This document shows positions 8,273 to 17,233 of a stretch of 64,000 bases of DNA, piece after piece. The notes below the pieces were generated by a model. The model had not been told where the DNA came from. It made no database searches and worked only from the letters and a program-made list of their open reading frames with translations. This DNA comes from UBA2336 sp031395485. Its GTDB lineage: Bacteria > Bacteroidota > Bacteroidia > Cytophagales > Cyclobacteriaceae. The stretch is from positions 186,001 to 250,000 of the forward strand of contig JANNUS010000009.1 in assembly GCA_031395485.1 (NCBI GenBank), in the 5' to 3' direction. A program made the translations under genes and the position numbers. The stretch's first letter is position 1. The number at the start of each line of letters is the position of its first letter.

Positions 8273-9285
8273 TTTTGAGTTTTTTTCAATGCTCCATTTT
8301 CTACAAACCAATTTTCATGTGGGGTATTCGTGGGCCACGAATTCAGATTAAAAGCCGGAGTACCCGTTGGTGACGCTTGAAAAATATAAGCGCGTAATGC
8401 CTTATCATTTTGATCCCATGTTAATGCAGTATTGGCTATACATGTTTCGGGCAACGTGGTGGTTGTTAAAAAATAAGCTTTGTTAATTCCAAAAACTTTG
8501 GCATTTCCGTCCTGATCAATACACACCGCTGTTTTTTCATCAACACCAATACCTTTTGGTTGATTAACGCCAAAATCTTTTGTCATGCGTGCCATAAACG
8601 TTATGTGCCTTCCTTCGCGTTCGCGTTGAGAATAATGTTGGTCGGCAATCAAATTCTCAAGAAACGGAACCTGCATAAAGCTTTTTGATAAACTTACCTT
8701 GTTGATGTAAGGATTAGCAAGTGCTTCTGTCGAAATTACAGTATCATTGATTGCATCAAAGATTATATCACTGAGAATAGCGCATCCCGCACTGGTGCCT
8801 CCAATGGGTACTTTTTTAACATCAATCAAGTATTGGATGGCTTTCGATACTTCTGTATCCTTCCAAAAGTTTACATAATTAGCTTGATCGCCCCCAGCGA
8901 TAAAAAGTATTTCGGCTTCTTTAATTCTATTACCAACACTTTCTTTCATTGCTTTAGCGCGCGAATCAATTAATAAAGTTTCTACGGAATTAACAGAGCC
9001 TAATCCGTAGATATAATCATTGTACCCAGTTGAACCCGAAGCTCGAATAATTACTACATCGCCACCCGCTGCTTTACTAATCATCCATTGAAGTGCTTCA
9101 TCTACATCGGTACTTCCGCCCATTAGTACAATTCCAAATTCGGTTGCAACAGTAACATCAGCCTTATCTCCCACAATGCCAATACTCTCATAAGAAATCA
9201 GCGGTGGGTTGACAATTGGATTGTTTTCTTGGGCCTGACAAGAAAAAAAGATCGCTATTGGGATCAATCTATAAATATTCTTCAT
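8269..9285 (-). CDS. Cyanophycinase-like (peptidase S51) lipoprotein
   Basis: A protein of 338 residues. The N-terminus IPIAIFFSCQAQ has a lipobox with Cys16, so it is probably a lipid-anchored periplasmic or outer-membrane protein. The catalytic nucleophile elbow GGTSAGC (Ser165) and the upstream IAGGDQANY match the S51 family (cyanophycinase, dipeptidase E), a class-I-glutamine-amidotransferase-like fold. Cyanophycinases split beta-Asp-Arg dipeptides from the storage polymer. No cyanophycin synthetase gene is in this window, so a scavenging peptidase role is equally likely. Its start overlaps the stop of the upstream membrane-protein gene by 4 bases, suggesting co-translation. Confidence 0.85.
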   Translation of the reverse strand: MKNIYRLIPIAIFFSCQAQENNPIVNPPLISYESIGIVGDKADVTVATEFGIVLMGGSTDVDEALQWMISKAAGGDVVIIRASGSTGYNDYIYGLGSVNSVETLLIDSRAKAMKESVGNRIKEAEILFIAGGDQANYVNFWKDTEVSKAIQYLIDVKKVPIGGTSAGCAILSDIIFDAINDTVISTEALANPYINKVSLSKSFMQVPFLENLIADQHYSQREREGRHITFMARMTKDFGVNQPKGIGVDEKTAVCIDQDGNAKVFGINKAYFLTTTTLPETCIANTALTWDQNDKALRAYIFQASPTGTPAFNLNSWPTNTPHENWFVENGALKKTQN

Positions 9286-9851
9286 TGGATAAGGAGAGTA
9301 TCACGAGTGTAAATTATACTGACCAACATAAACAAAAGCATCAACACGGCAACAAGTGTATGGATGATCACATTCTTTGTTCGCCAAATTAGAAGTGCTG
9401 AAAATACAACGAGCACGATTAGTTGGACGAATTGATCTTGCAGTTTATATCCTTCAAGTACCACATTTTGGATAATTGCAAGCGCAGCCAGCAGGATTGT
9501 CCATAGAAAAAATTTACTGTATGTGGCGAAATAGAATTCTTTTAGGTTAACCCCTTTTTTTGACCATTTCATGGGGAATAAAAGATTGGCAAGAATGAAA
9601 AGTAAAATGGGATAAAGTATTACAAACAAAAACAACGGTAAACTCCAGGATACAATTAGCCTGAGATTATAGTGATCCCACCACTCATATATGTGTAGTA
9701 CAAATACTAAGACTATCCAAATGGAGTATGGCAAGAAGGGAGTAATGGTTTTCCATCGTCTAATCAGCTCGGCTACTCCAGTCAACACCAGTGTAATCCC
9801 TAAGCCGTAGATTATAGAAATTAGTACACTCACATATTCAAATGGGCTCAT
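9282..9851 (-). CDS. Hypothetical six-helix membrane protein
   Basis: A protein of 189 residues, not recognised as a named family. About six hydrophobic helices are visible, beginning around residues 5-28, 38-57, 68-93, 106-130, 140-156 and 162-182. Between helices 2 and 3 is a conserved-looking polar patch (HIYEWWDHYNLR). There is no signal peptide beyond the first helix. The gene overlaps the cyanophycinase-like gene by 4 bases and so probably forms a two-gene operon with it. A structural or transport role cannot be distinguished. Confidence 0.7.
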   Translation of the reverse strand: MSPFEYVSVLISIIYGLGITLVLTGVAELIRRWKTITPFLPYSIWIVLVFVLHIYEWWDHYNLRLIVSWSLPLFLFVILYPILLFILANLLFPMKWSKKGVNLKEFYFATYSKFFLWTILLAALAIIQNVVLEGYKLQDQFVQLIVLVVFSALLIWRTKNVIIHTLVAVLMLLFMLVSIIYTRDTLLIQ

Positions 9852-9991
9852 AATCGCTATTTTTTACTCTATTTAAATTAATTCTAAATTAGGCATTTAA
9901 ATCTTATGGTCATGCTTCTTACTTACCTTAGACAGCTTTTTTGAAAGCTCTAAAATCGAGTTTAAATAATTGTTGTGTAGCGTGAAATAAA

Positions 9992-10022
9992 TTTGAAAAA
10001 ACCACTTGCAATAGTAGATTTG
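9992..10022 (+). promoter_or_regulatory. Bacteroidota-type promoter for the act operon
   Basis: TTTG (9992-9995) is followed after exactly 19 bases by TAGATTTG (10015-10022). These match the primary sigma factor consensus of Bacteroidota (-33 TTTG, -7 TAnnTTTG) with optimal spacing. Transcription would start near 10029, leaving a leader of about 30 bases before actA. It is the only good promoter seen ahead of the respiratory genes, so it probably drives at least actA to the oxidase subunit I gene. Confidence 0.75.
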
Positions 10023-10057
10023 TGACACTTGACGTAAAATTGGATACCTAACCTATC

Positions 10058-11320
10058 ATGATAAAATATTTTACTCACTCCTTCAGCAAGCTATTAACAA
10101 TTGTTGTCCTTATATCATTAGTCAGTTTCTCCCTACGTGCTCAGGATATACCTGAAGACGCAGCTTCCATAACAGCGGGCTCTGTACTTTTCAGTGGTAA
10201 CTGTAAATCATGTCATAAAATACATTCCGAATCGGTTGGACCTGCCTTAGCGGGCGTTTACGATCGGGCTCCATCTATTGATTGGTTAAAGGGATGGATA
10301 AAGAACTCATCAAAAGTCATTGCCAGTGGTGATGCATATGCAGTTCAGATCTACGAAAAATATAAGAAGAGCCAGATGACTGCCTTCACCACGTTAAGTG
10401 ATGAGCAGATCATGCAGATATTGGCATACGTTAAAGCAGAAACAATTAAAGGGCCTGAAGTAGCTGTGGTTGCAATACCAGGTACAGGTACAGGAGGTGG
10501 TGACGCAGGCATTTCATCAACGTATATGAATGTTATCCTTATCGGGATGGTACTCATATTAGTATTGCTCGTTGTTATCCTTGGTTTCCTGGTTTCTGCA
10601 CTAAAGCGTTTCCTCGATCAGAAGCAATTAAGCGAAGAGGATAAGGAACTTATTCATTCACCCATTACGATTGCTTCTGTTACACGCAGCAATGGATTTA
10701 TATTTATTGTATTGTTTGTAGTTGGTTCATTAGGCTTTAAGGCCGTTATCAACGGATTGTATTCTATTGGCATTCAGCAGGGCTATGCCCCAAAGCAGCC
10801 TATCGCATTCTCACACAAACTGCATGCAGGTGCTTACGAAATTGATTGTAAATATTGTCACACGGGTGTGATGAAAGGCAAGAGTGCTACGATTCCTTCT
10901 GTAAATATTTGTATGAACTGTCACCGGGCAGTGAAAACAGAATCACCTCAAATTCAAAAAATTTGGGCTGCTGCTGATTGGAATGCAGAAACTTTGACTT
11001 TCGGCCCTAATCAAAAACCTATTGAGTGGGTTCGTATTCATAATCTTCCGGACTTAGCATATTTCAATCACTCACAACACGTAAATGTTGCAGGTGTCGA
11101 GTGCCAAACCTGCCACGGACCAGTCGAAGAAATGGATGTTGTGAAACAATACTCTCTGTTAACCATGGGATGGTGTATTGATTGTCACCGAAAAACAGAT
11201 CTTAACACCAAGGGCAATGCCTATTATGATAAGCTGGTGGAGTTACATAACGCATCTAGTAAGCAACCATTAAAAGTGGAAGACAATGGCGGACTGGAGT
11301 GCGCAAAATGTCACTACTAA
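10058..11320 (+). CDS. actA: Alternative complex III subunit ActA, multiheme cytochrome c
   Basis: A protein of 420 residues and part of the quinol:electron-acceptor oxidoreductase ACIII. An N-terminal signal/anchor (about 10-28) precedes a monoheme cytochrome c domain with CKSCH at 49-53. A hydrophobic helix (about 155-180) and a second one (about 213-235) follow. The C-terminal domain has five more CxxCH sites (CKYCH, CMNCH, CQTCH, CIDCH, CAKCH), the last at the extreme C-terminus. Six heme c groups are therefore expected. ActA of Rhodothermus is described as pentaheme, so the N-terminal domain is an added or lineage-specific heme. It passes electrons from the iron-sulfur subunit toward the terminal oxidase. 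It is the first gene of the operon, 36 bases after the promoter. Confidence 0.93.
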   Translation: MIKYFTHSFSKLLTIVVLISLVSFSLRAQDIPEDAASITAGSVLFSGNCKSCHKIHSESVGPALAGVYDRAPSIDWLKGWIKNSSKVIASGDAYAVQIYEKYKKSQMTAFTTLSDEQIMQILAYVKAETIKGPEVAVVAIPGTGTGGGDAGISSTYMNVILIGMVLILVLLVVILGFLVSALKRFLDQKQLSEEDKELIHSPITIASVTRSNGFIFIVLFVVGSLGFKAVINGLYSIGIQQGYAPKQPIAFSHKLHAGAYEIDCKYCHTGVMKGKSATIPSVNICMNCHRAVKTESPQIQKIWAAADWNAETLTFGPNQKPIEWVRIHNLPDLAYFNHSQHVNVAGVECQTCHGPVEEMDVVKQYSLLTMGWCIDCHRKTDLNTKGNAYYDKLVELHNASSKQPLKVEDNGGLECAKCHY

Positions 11321-11367
11321 TTTTATTATTGAACTAATTACGAACAGCGCTTCGCGATAATCTGAAT

Positions 11368-14300
11368 ATGAAAGAGCAGATAAAAGAGTCAACAAAGATA
11401 TACTGGAAAGGTCTCGAACAACTTACCAACGACTCCGAGTATATTAAGCATGCAAACAATGAGTTTGCTCCGGGTCCGGAAGAAGAATTAGGCCATTCTC
11501 GAAGAGATTTCTTGAAGATGATGGGTTTCGGTATGTCAGCTGTTGCGCTGGCTGCTTGTGAAGCACCGATCCGTAAAGCATTACCGTATGTGAACAAGCC
11601 CTTGGATGTTGACCCAAGTATTGCCAATTATTATGCATCAACCTATACCAATGGGGGTGACTATTGCAGTATCGTAGTAAAGGTTCGCGAAGGCCGTCCT
11701 ATTAAAATTGATGGTAACGCACTTTCCAGCGCCACTAGAGGTGGAACGAATGCTCAAGTAGAAGCTTCCATTCTTTCTCTGTATGACAATGCTAGGCTTC
11801 GAGGACCGAAAAGCGGAACCGCTAAAACCACGTGGGAAGAACTTGATAAACAAGTAATTGATAAGCTTACGGGTGTAAATGTAGCGGGCGGTAAAATTGT
11901 TGTTGTCAGCAATACCATTCTTAGTCCAAGCACAAAAGCGGCACTTGAAAAATTTAAGGCTAAGTATCCAACAACACAACACGTTGTATACGATCAGGTA
12001 TCAGCGTATGGTACGTGGAAGGCGAATGAGGAGAGTTTCGGAACTGGAATGATTCCTTCATACGATTTCAGCAAGGCCAGTGTTATTGTAAGTGTGGCTG
12101 CCGACTTTCTAAATACAGGAGTATCTCCAATTGAAAACACGAAACAGTACGCACAAACACGTGAAGTAGGAGAGGACAAGAAAGATATGTCTCGCCATTA
12201 TCAGTTCGAGTCAATTCTTTCATTGACTGGAGCGAATGCTGACTATAGAACACAAATCAAACCATCGGAAGAAGGCGCAATTGTAGTTCAACTCTATAAC
12301 TTAATTGCTTCTAAAGCAGGAAAAACTTCTGTTTCAGGCGGCATTGATAAGGCTAACGTTGCACGCGCTGCCGAAGAGCTTTGGGTAAGTCGTGGTAAGG
12401 CATTAGTTGTTGCCGGTTCAAATGATAAGGCAATCCAACTTTTAGTAAACGGCATTAATGATATGCTGGGAAGTTATGGATCAACAATTCTTCCAAGCCT
12501 GCCAGTTAACTATCGTCAGGGAAATGATGAGGCGATGGCCAACTTTGTTAAGGAAGCGGAAGCCGGAAGTGTTGCTGCGGTAATCTTCTACAACTGTAAT
12601 CCGGTGTACGATCATCCAATGGGTGAGACATTAGCTTCGGGTTTGAAAAAGGTGGGCGTGAAGATTGCAACGTCTTATAAAGAAGACGAGACTGCATCAT
12701 TAACTGATTTCCTTGCACCCGATCATCATTATCTCGAAGCATGGAATGATGCCGAGCCTAAGAAAAATCTTTTCAGTCTTGCCCAACCAGCCATCACACC
12801 AATTTTTAAATCACGTGCTGCTCAGGAGAGCTTCCTGATTTGGGCTGGCGAAACCAATATTGATTATTTCGAGTTCGTAAAAAATAACTGGAAGAATAGA
12901 TTCTTTAAAGGAGGAAACTTCCAGGCATGGTGGGATAAGTGTTTGTATGATGGCGTTCTTGAATTGCCATCAGAGTCTTCAACTGTAAGTTTTGCGGGAG
13001 ATGCTACAGCAGCAGCCATTGCAATCTCGAGTAATTATAAATCTGGAAGCGGCTTTGAATTAGTAGTATATGAAAGTGGAACAGTTGGAAATGGATCGCA
13101 AGCAAACAATCCATTACTACAAGAACTTCCAGACCCGATTACAAAAGCAGTTTGGGATCATTACGTAACAGTTTCTCCAAAGGATGCTTCTTCAATCAAT
13201 TTCAAGGAAGCCAAAACAGTAATGGCAAATATTACCGTTAACGGAAAAGCAGTAAAACTTCCAGCATTGGTGCAGCCAGGTCAAACTCCTGGAACTATAG
13301 GAATTCCATTGGGATATGGCCGTACGAAAGCGGGTAAAGTAGCTGATGGAATTGGTATGAATGCATACCCTTTTGTTGGTATGGTGAATGGTTCATTAAA
13401 CTTTAGTGGTGCTGCTACGCTTGAGATGACGGAAGAGCGCTATCAAATTGCTACAACACAAACACATCAAACATACATGGGTCGTCAAACGGTAATACAA
13501 GAAACCGTATTGAGTGACTTCCAACGTGAAGACTGGCAACGTATTTACGATCCAAAAGTATCAACTTGGAAAGATCCGAAACATAAAGTGGATCCAGCAA
13601 CCTTGTCTTTATGGAAAGGCCATGAGTATAAGAATCACCATTGGGGAATGGCGATTGATTTAAATACCTGTATTGGATGTGGAGCTTGTGTGGTAGCTTG
13701 TAATGTAGAGAACAACATATCCATGGTGGGTCGCGATGAGGTAATCAACAGAAGAGAGATGCATTGGTTGCGTATCGACCGTTACTATAGCAGTGATGCC
13801 AAAATAGATTTTGTTCATGGAGCTGCTGAGGATTGGAAAGCTGCAGAAAATGCTGCGGATAATCCAGAAGTAGTATTCCAGCCGATGTTGTGTCAACATT
13901 GTAACAATGCTCCATGCGAAACTGTATGCCCGGTTGCTGCAACAACCCACAGCACAGAAGGATTAAATCAAATGGTTTATAACCGTTGTATCGGTACACG
14001 TTATTGCGCCAACAACTGTCCGTATAAAGTAAGACGTTTCAACTGGTTTAAGTATCACGACAACAAACAATTTGCAGATGTGAATCCAGCCATGAATACC
14101 GACTTAGGTAAAATGGTCTTGAATCCAGATGTAACTGTTCGTTCACGCGGTGTAATGGAGAAATGTTCATTCTGCGTTCAGCGTATACAAAATGGAAAAC
14201 TTGGCGCGAAGAAAGAAAGAAGACCACTTCAGGATGGCGAAGTAGTAACAGCTTGCCAGGCTTCATGTTCTACTGGTGCGATTGTCTTTGGCGATATTAA

Positions 14301-14481
14301 TAATCCAGAGAGCAAGATTTCTAAATTATTGAAAATAAGCCCTGCTAATCCTGAGAAGCCGTTTGCTGTTGATAAGATCACAGGAAATCCTCGAGCTTAT
14401 CAGGTATTAGAAGAGATAGGGGTGAAGCCAAATATTTGGTACCTCTCAAAAGTAAGAAACAGAGAAGAGGTAATAGCATAA
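11368..14481 (+). CDS. actB: Alternative complex III subunit ActB, iron-sulfur/molybdopterin-like protein
   Basis: A protein of 1037 residues fusing a molybdopterin-oxidoreductase-like domain (about 75-740) with a four-cluster ferredoxin domain. A twin-arginine motif SRRDFLKMMGFG is at 45-56 after a long N-terminal extension, as in the 'extended Tat' family. It ends in a lipobox with Cys64 (ALAACEAP), fitting a lipid-anchored periplasmic protein. Cysteine groups: CIGCGACVVAC from 768, CQHCNNAPCETVC from 842, CIGTRYCANNC from 874, CSFC from 933 and CQASC from 963. In studied ACIII the Mo-like domain carries no molybdenum cofactor, and that is likely here. It relays electrons from quinol sites to ActA. 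Confidence 0.95.
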   Translation: MKEQIKESTKIYWKGLEQLTNDSEYIKHANNEFAPGPEEELGHSRRDFLKMMGFGMSAVALAACEAPIRKALPYVNKPLDVDPSIANYYASTYTNGGDYCSIVVKVREGRPIKIDGNALSSATRGGTNAQVEASILSLYDNARLRGPKSGTAKTTWEELDKQVIDKLTGVNVAGGKIVVVSNTILSPSTKAALEKFKAKYPTTQHVVYDQVSAYGTWKANEESFGTGMIPSYDFSKASVIVSVAADFLNTGVSPIENTKQYAQTREVGEDKKDMSRHYQFESILSLTGANADYRTQIKPSEEGAIVVQLYNLIASKAGKTSVSGGIDKANVARAAEELWVSRGKALVVAGSNDKAIQLLVNGINDMLGSYGSTILPSLPVNYRQGNDEAMANFVKEAEAGSVAAVIFYNCNPVYDHPMGETLASGLKKVGVKIATSYKEDETASLTDFLAPDHHYLEAWNDAEPKKNLFSLAQPAITPIFKSRAAQESFLIWAGETNIDYFEFVKNNWKNRFFKGGNFQAWWDKCLYDGVLELPSESSTVSFAGDATAAAIAISSNYKSGSGFELVVYESGTVGNGSQANNPLLQELPDPITKAVWDHYVTVSPKDASSINFKEAKTVMANITVNGKAVKLPALVQPGQTPGTIGIPLGYGRTKAGKVADGIGMNAYPFVGMVNGSLNFSGAATLEMTEERYQIATTQTHQTYMGRQTVIQETVLSDFQREDWQRIYDPKVSTWKDPKHKVDPATLSLWKGHEYKNHHWGMAIDLNTCIGCGACVVACNVENNISMVGRDEVINRREMHWLRIDRYYSSDAKIDFVHGAAEDWKAAENAADNPEVVFQPMLCQHCNNAPCETVCPVAATTHSTEGLNQMVYNRCIGTRYCANNCPYKVRRFNWFKYHDNKQFADVNPAMNTDLGKMVLNPDVTVRSRGVMEKCSFCVQRIQNGKLGAKKERRPLQDGEVVTACQASCSTGAIVFGDINNPESKISKLLKISPANPEKPFAVDKITGNPRAYQVLEEIGVKPNIWYLSKVRNREEVIA

Positions 14482-14488
14482 AATAAAG

Positions 14489-14553
14489 CGTTATCTGTTA
14501 TCCGTTAATCGGAATGCAGATAGCTGATAACGACTAACTGAAAACGATTAACG
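14489..14553. repeat. Inverted repeats in the actB-actC gap
   Basis: The 82-base spacer contains two nested inverted pairs: CGTTATC (14489-14495) with GATAACG (14526-14532), and CGTTAATCG (14503-14511) with CGATTAACG (14545-14553). It could fold as mRNA between actB and actC, perhaps protecting an end or tuning translation. There is no T-tract, so it is not an intrinsic terminator. Confidence 0.4.
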
Positions 14554-14563
14554 AACAACGATA

Positions 14564-15955
14564 ATGCAGGTATCTTCAACGCTTCGCGAGACATTAATTA
14601 CGGGTGGTAAGACCATGAAGGATGTGTCGCATGACATTTGCCGCCAAGTCGAAGGCAAGCCAACAAGACTTTGGTGGATTGCCATGGCTATTTCGCTTAC
14701 GGTTCTTGCGTATGGATTTTATTGCCTTTGTTTTCTCTTGTGGGAAGGTGTTGGAGTTTGGGGATTAAATAAAACGGTAGGCTGGGCTTGGGATATCACA
14801 AACTTTGTTTGGTGGGTTGGTATTGGTCATGCAGGGACGCTAATTTCTGCAATTCTTTTATTGTTTCGTCAGAAATGGAGGATGTCCATCAACCGTGCTG
14901 CTGAGGCGATGACAATCTTTGCGGTTATTTGTGCGGCCACGTTTCCATTTGCCCACATGGGTCGTTTATGGTTAGGATTTTATTGGGTATTCCCGTTACC
15001 CAATACGTGGGGTTCGTTATGGGCAAACTTTAATTCACCATTGTTGTGGGATGTGTTCGCGATCTCAACATACTTTACCGTTTCGTTAGTGTTTTGGTAT
15101 TTGGGCCTCATTCCTGACTTCGCAGTTATTCGTGACCGTGCCGTGATACAAGGCAATAAAATGAGAGCACAGGTTTATAATGCTTTAAGTTTTGGCTGGC
15201 AGGGTGGCGCAAAAACCTGGAGTCGCTATGAATCTGTAGCGTTGATCCTCGCAGGTCTTTCAACACCGCTTGTATTATCTGTTCACACCATTGTATCTAT
15301 GGACTTTGCCACTTCAGTTATTCCCGGATGGCATACGACAATCTTTCCGCCATACTTCGTTGCCGGTGCGATTTTCTCTGGCTTTGCCATGGTGTTAACA
15401 TTGTTACTCATCACACGAAAAGTTTTCAAACTTGAAGATTATATTACGATCTACCACATTGAGTTGATGAACATTGTAATCATCATAACAGGGTCGATTG
15501 TGGGTATCGCATACATCACTGAATTATTTATTGCTTGGTATTCGGGTGTGGAATACGAGGGCTATGCTTTCTATAACCGTGTATCTGGTCCGTATGCGTG
15601 GGCATACTGGTCAATGATGACGTGTAATGTAATTTCACCGCAGCTTTTCTGGATAAAGAAAATAAGAACAAGTCTTGTGGCGACTTTCGTACTCTCAATT
15701 GTAGTGAACATCGGAATGTGGTTTGAGCGTTTTGTGATTATTGTAACATCACTGCACAGAGATTATATTCCATCCAGTTGGACAATGTTCTATCCGACCA
15801 TGTATGATATTGGAGAGTACTTGCTTACGTTCGGTTTCTTCAGCACTGCCTTCCTATTGTTTGCTAAGTTTTTCCCGGTAATCAATATGGCTGAGGTAAA
15901 AAGTATTATCAGATCATCATCGGAAAAAACAGACGACTCTAAAGGGGCTCATTAA
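14564..15955 (+). CDS. actC: Alternative complex III subunit ActC, NrfD/PsrC-like quinol-binding membrane protein
   Basis: A protein of 463 residues with about ten hydrophobic helices, of the NrfD/polysulfide reductase C family. Typical features are the first helix after GKPTRLWWIAMAIS, the WWVGIGHAGTLISAILLL segment, and RAAEAMTIFAVICAATFPFAHMGR. By homology with the solved ACIII structures, ActC holds the menaquinol oxidation site next to the ActB iron-sulfur clusters. The start MQVSSTLRETL gives a cytoplasmic N-terminal extension. It is followed after 11 bases by actD. Confidence 0.95.
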   Translation: MQVSSTLRETLITGGKTMKDVSHDICRQVEGKPTRLWWIAMAISLTVLAYGFYCLCFLLWEGVGVWGLNKTVGWAWDITNFVWWVGIGHAGTLISAILLLFRQKWRMSINRAAEAMTIFAVICAATFPFAHMGRLWLGFYWVFPLPNTWGSLWANFNSPLLWDVFAISTYFTVSLVFWYLGLIPDFAVIRDRAVIQGNKMRAQVYNALSFGWQGGAKTWSRYESVALILAGLSTPLVLSVHTIVSMDFATSVIPGWHTTIFPPYFVAGAIFSGFAMVLTLLLITRKVFKLEDYITIYHIELMNIVIIITGSIVGIAYITELFIAWYSGVEYEGYAFYNRVSGPYAWAYWSMMTCNVISPQLFWIKKIRTSLVATFVLSIVVNIGMWFERFVIIVTSLHRDYIPSSWTMFYPTMYDIGEYLLTFGFFSTAFLLFAKFFPVINMAEVKSIIRSSSEKTDDSKGAH

Positions 15956-15966
15956 TTATAGACGAA

Positions 15967-16497
15967 ATGGACGCAGATAAGCATTTTATTGTAGGAATTT
16001 TTGATGACGAGGACGTATTACTCACGGGTATAAACATAGTGAGAGGCAATGGAATTAAGATTGAGGATGTTTACTCTCCTTTCCCTGTTCACGGTATCGA
16101 TGATGCACTTGGTTACAAAAAATCACGGTTACCAATTGCGGCATTTATCTTTGGATTGACAGGTACTTCACTCGCGTTACTAATGCAGATATGGATGCTT
16201 GGTTACGACTGGCCCATGATCATTGGCGGAAAGAATTTTGCTTCACTTCCCCCATTCATTCCTGTAACATTTGAATTGACTGTATTACTGGCGGCCCTTG
16301 GTATGGTAGGTACGTTTATGATCGTAAGTGATATGAAGCCCTATAAGTGGCCGCGCCAATTTGATTTGCGCAGTACGGATGATAAGCATGTAATGGCCAT
16401 AGATATTGCTTTAAATGCTGGCAAGAGTAAAGATGAGTTGAAGCGTATCCTTAAAGAAAGCGGTGCTTCCGAAGTGAATGAAAAAAGTTTTGATTAA
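15967..16497 (+). CDS. actD: Alternative complex III subunit ActD (DUF3341)
   Basis: A protein of 176 residues of the DUF3341 family. A soluble N-terminal ferredoxin-like fold (FIVGIFDDEDVLLTGINIV, with YSPFPVHGIDDAL) is followed by two transmembrane helices (about 58-78 and 98-120) and a C-terminal tail (DMKPYKWPRQFDLR). It is a structural subunit at the cytoplasmic/membrane side of ACIII without cofactors. It lies between actC and actE, as in other Bacteroidota. Confidence 0.92.
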   Translation: MDADKHFIVGIFDDEDVLLTGINIVRGNGIKIEDVYSPFPVHGIDDALGYKKSRLPIAAFIFGLTGTSLALLMQIWMLGYDWPMIIGGKNFASLPPFIPVTFELTVLLAALGMVGTFMIVSDMKPYKWPRQFDLRSTDDKHVMAIDIALNAGKSKDELKRILKESGASEVNEKSFD

Positions 16498-16516
16498 ACT
16501 ATTTACGGTTTTGAAT

Positions 16517-17182
16517 ATGAAGTTTATAAAGAGTTTGTTCATCGGTTTCGCAGTTGCTGCTCTCCTGACTTCCTGTGGAGTGGGAGGTGACAATCAAGGG
16601 GTAGAATACGCCCCAAACATGTACCACTCAGTTGCGTATGAACCATATTCACAAATTACAAATAAAGATCAAGGTGCCTGGCTTACGTCTATTGAATACG
16701 AAGATGGCCACAGCGAACATTATAATTCAAACCCCTTTAATCCATACCGCATGAATATGCGTATGCCTCCTGAGAACACGGTGAGCCGAAATAAAAGCGG
16801 ATACCTTCCATACCGTACTCCGAAAGACAGCTTAGCGGTTGCTGCCAAGATATTGGTTAGCCCGTTGGATACTGCACAGAGCAAGGCTATTCTGGCTGAC
16901 GGTAAAATATTGTATGAAGTATATTGCGATCATTGCCACGGTGTAAAAGGGGATGGCGAAGGTAAAGTAGCAATCGGGGTTATCGTTGACGGTGTTCAGC
17001 GCACCGGTTATGCAGGGGTAGCAAATTTAAAAAGTGATGCAATCAAGAATGTCACCGAGGGGCATGTATTCCATGTTATTACAATGGGTAAAGGTCTTAT
17101 GCAATCACATGGCTCTCAAATAGGAGTTGAAGATCGCTGGAAGATTTCGCGATATGTAAAAGCATTACAGAATTCAAAATAA
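16517..17182 (+). CDS. actE: Alternative complex III subunit ActE, monoheme cytochrome c lipoprotein
   Basis: A protein of 221 residues from the ATG at 16517. That start puts a lipoprotein signal (MKFIKSLFIGFAVAALLTSC) at the N-terminus with the lipid-bearing cysteine in LLTSCG. A start at 16478 would overlap actD and push the signal inward. One heme site, YCDHCHGVKGDGEG, marks the cytochrome c domain, and a methionine near the C-terminus (TMGKGLMQSHG) may be the axial ligand. In the Flavobacterium complex ActE is lipid-anchored and helps deliver electrons to the oxidase. An 18-bp palindrome follows the stop. Confidence 0.9.
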   Translation: MKFIKSLFIGFAVAALLTSCGVGGDNQGVEYAPNMYHSVAYEPYSQITNKDQGAWLTSIEYEDGHSEHYNSNPFNPYRMNMRMPPENTVSRNKSGYLPYRTPKDSLAVAAKILVSPLDTAQSKAILADGKILYEVYCDHCHGVKGDGEGKVAIGVIVDGVQRTGYAGVANLKSDAIKNVTEGHVFHVITMGKGLMQSHGSQIGVEDRWKISRYVKALQNSK

Positions 17183-17200
17183 TCCCGATAGCTATCGGGA
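17183..17200. repeat. Perfect 18-bp palindrome between actE and actF
   Basis: TCCCGATAGCTATCGGGA reads identically on both strands and starts at the end of the actE stop region. An 18-bp near-palindrome of the same design occurs at 36368-36385. The pair suggests a dispersed palindromic element family, though I cannot count genome copies. As RNA it would form a compact hairpin in the actE-actF spacer. Confidence 0.6.
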
Positions 17201-17233
17201 CAACTGATCAATAGGTAAACGAATAAATATCCA

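Noticed and set aside
8269..9285. Evidence for cyanophycin storage metabolism
   Set aside because: Only a cyanophycinase-like peptidase is present, without a cyanophycin synthetase in the window, and the family includes general peptidases.
11368..14481. ActB as an active molybdenum enzyme
   Set aside because: Its gene context and fused iron-sulfur domain identify it as the ACIII subunit, in which the Mo-like domain is known to carry no molybdenum cofactor.
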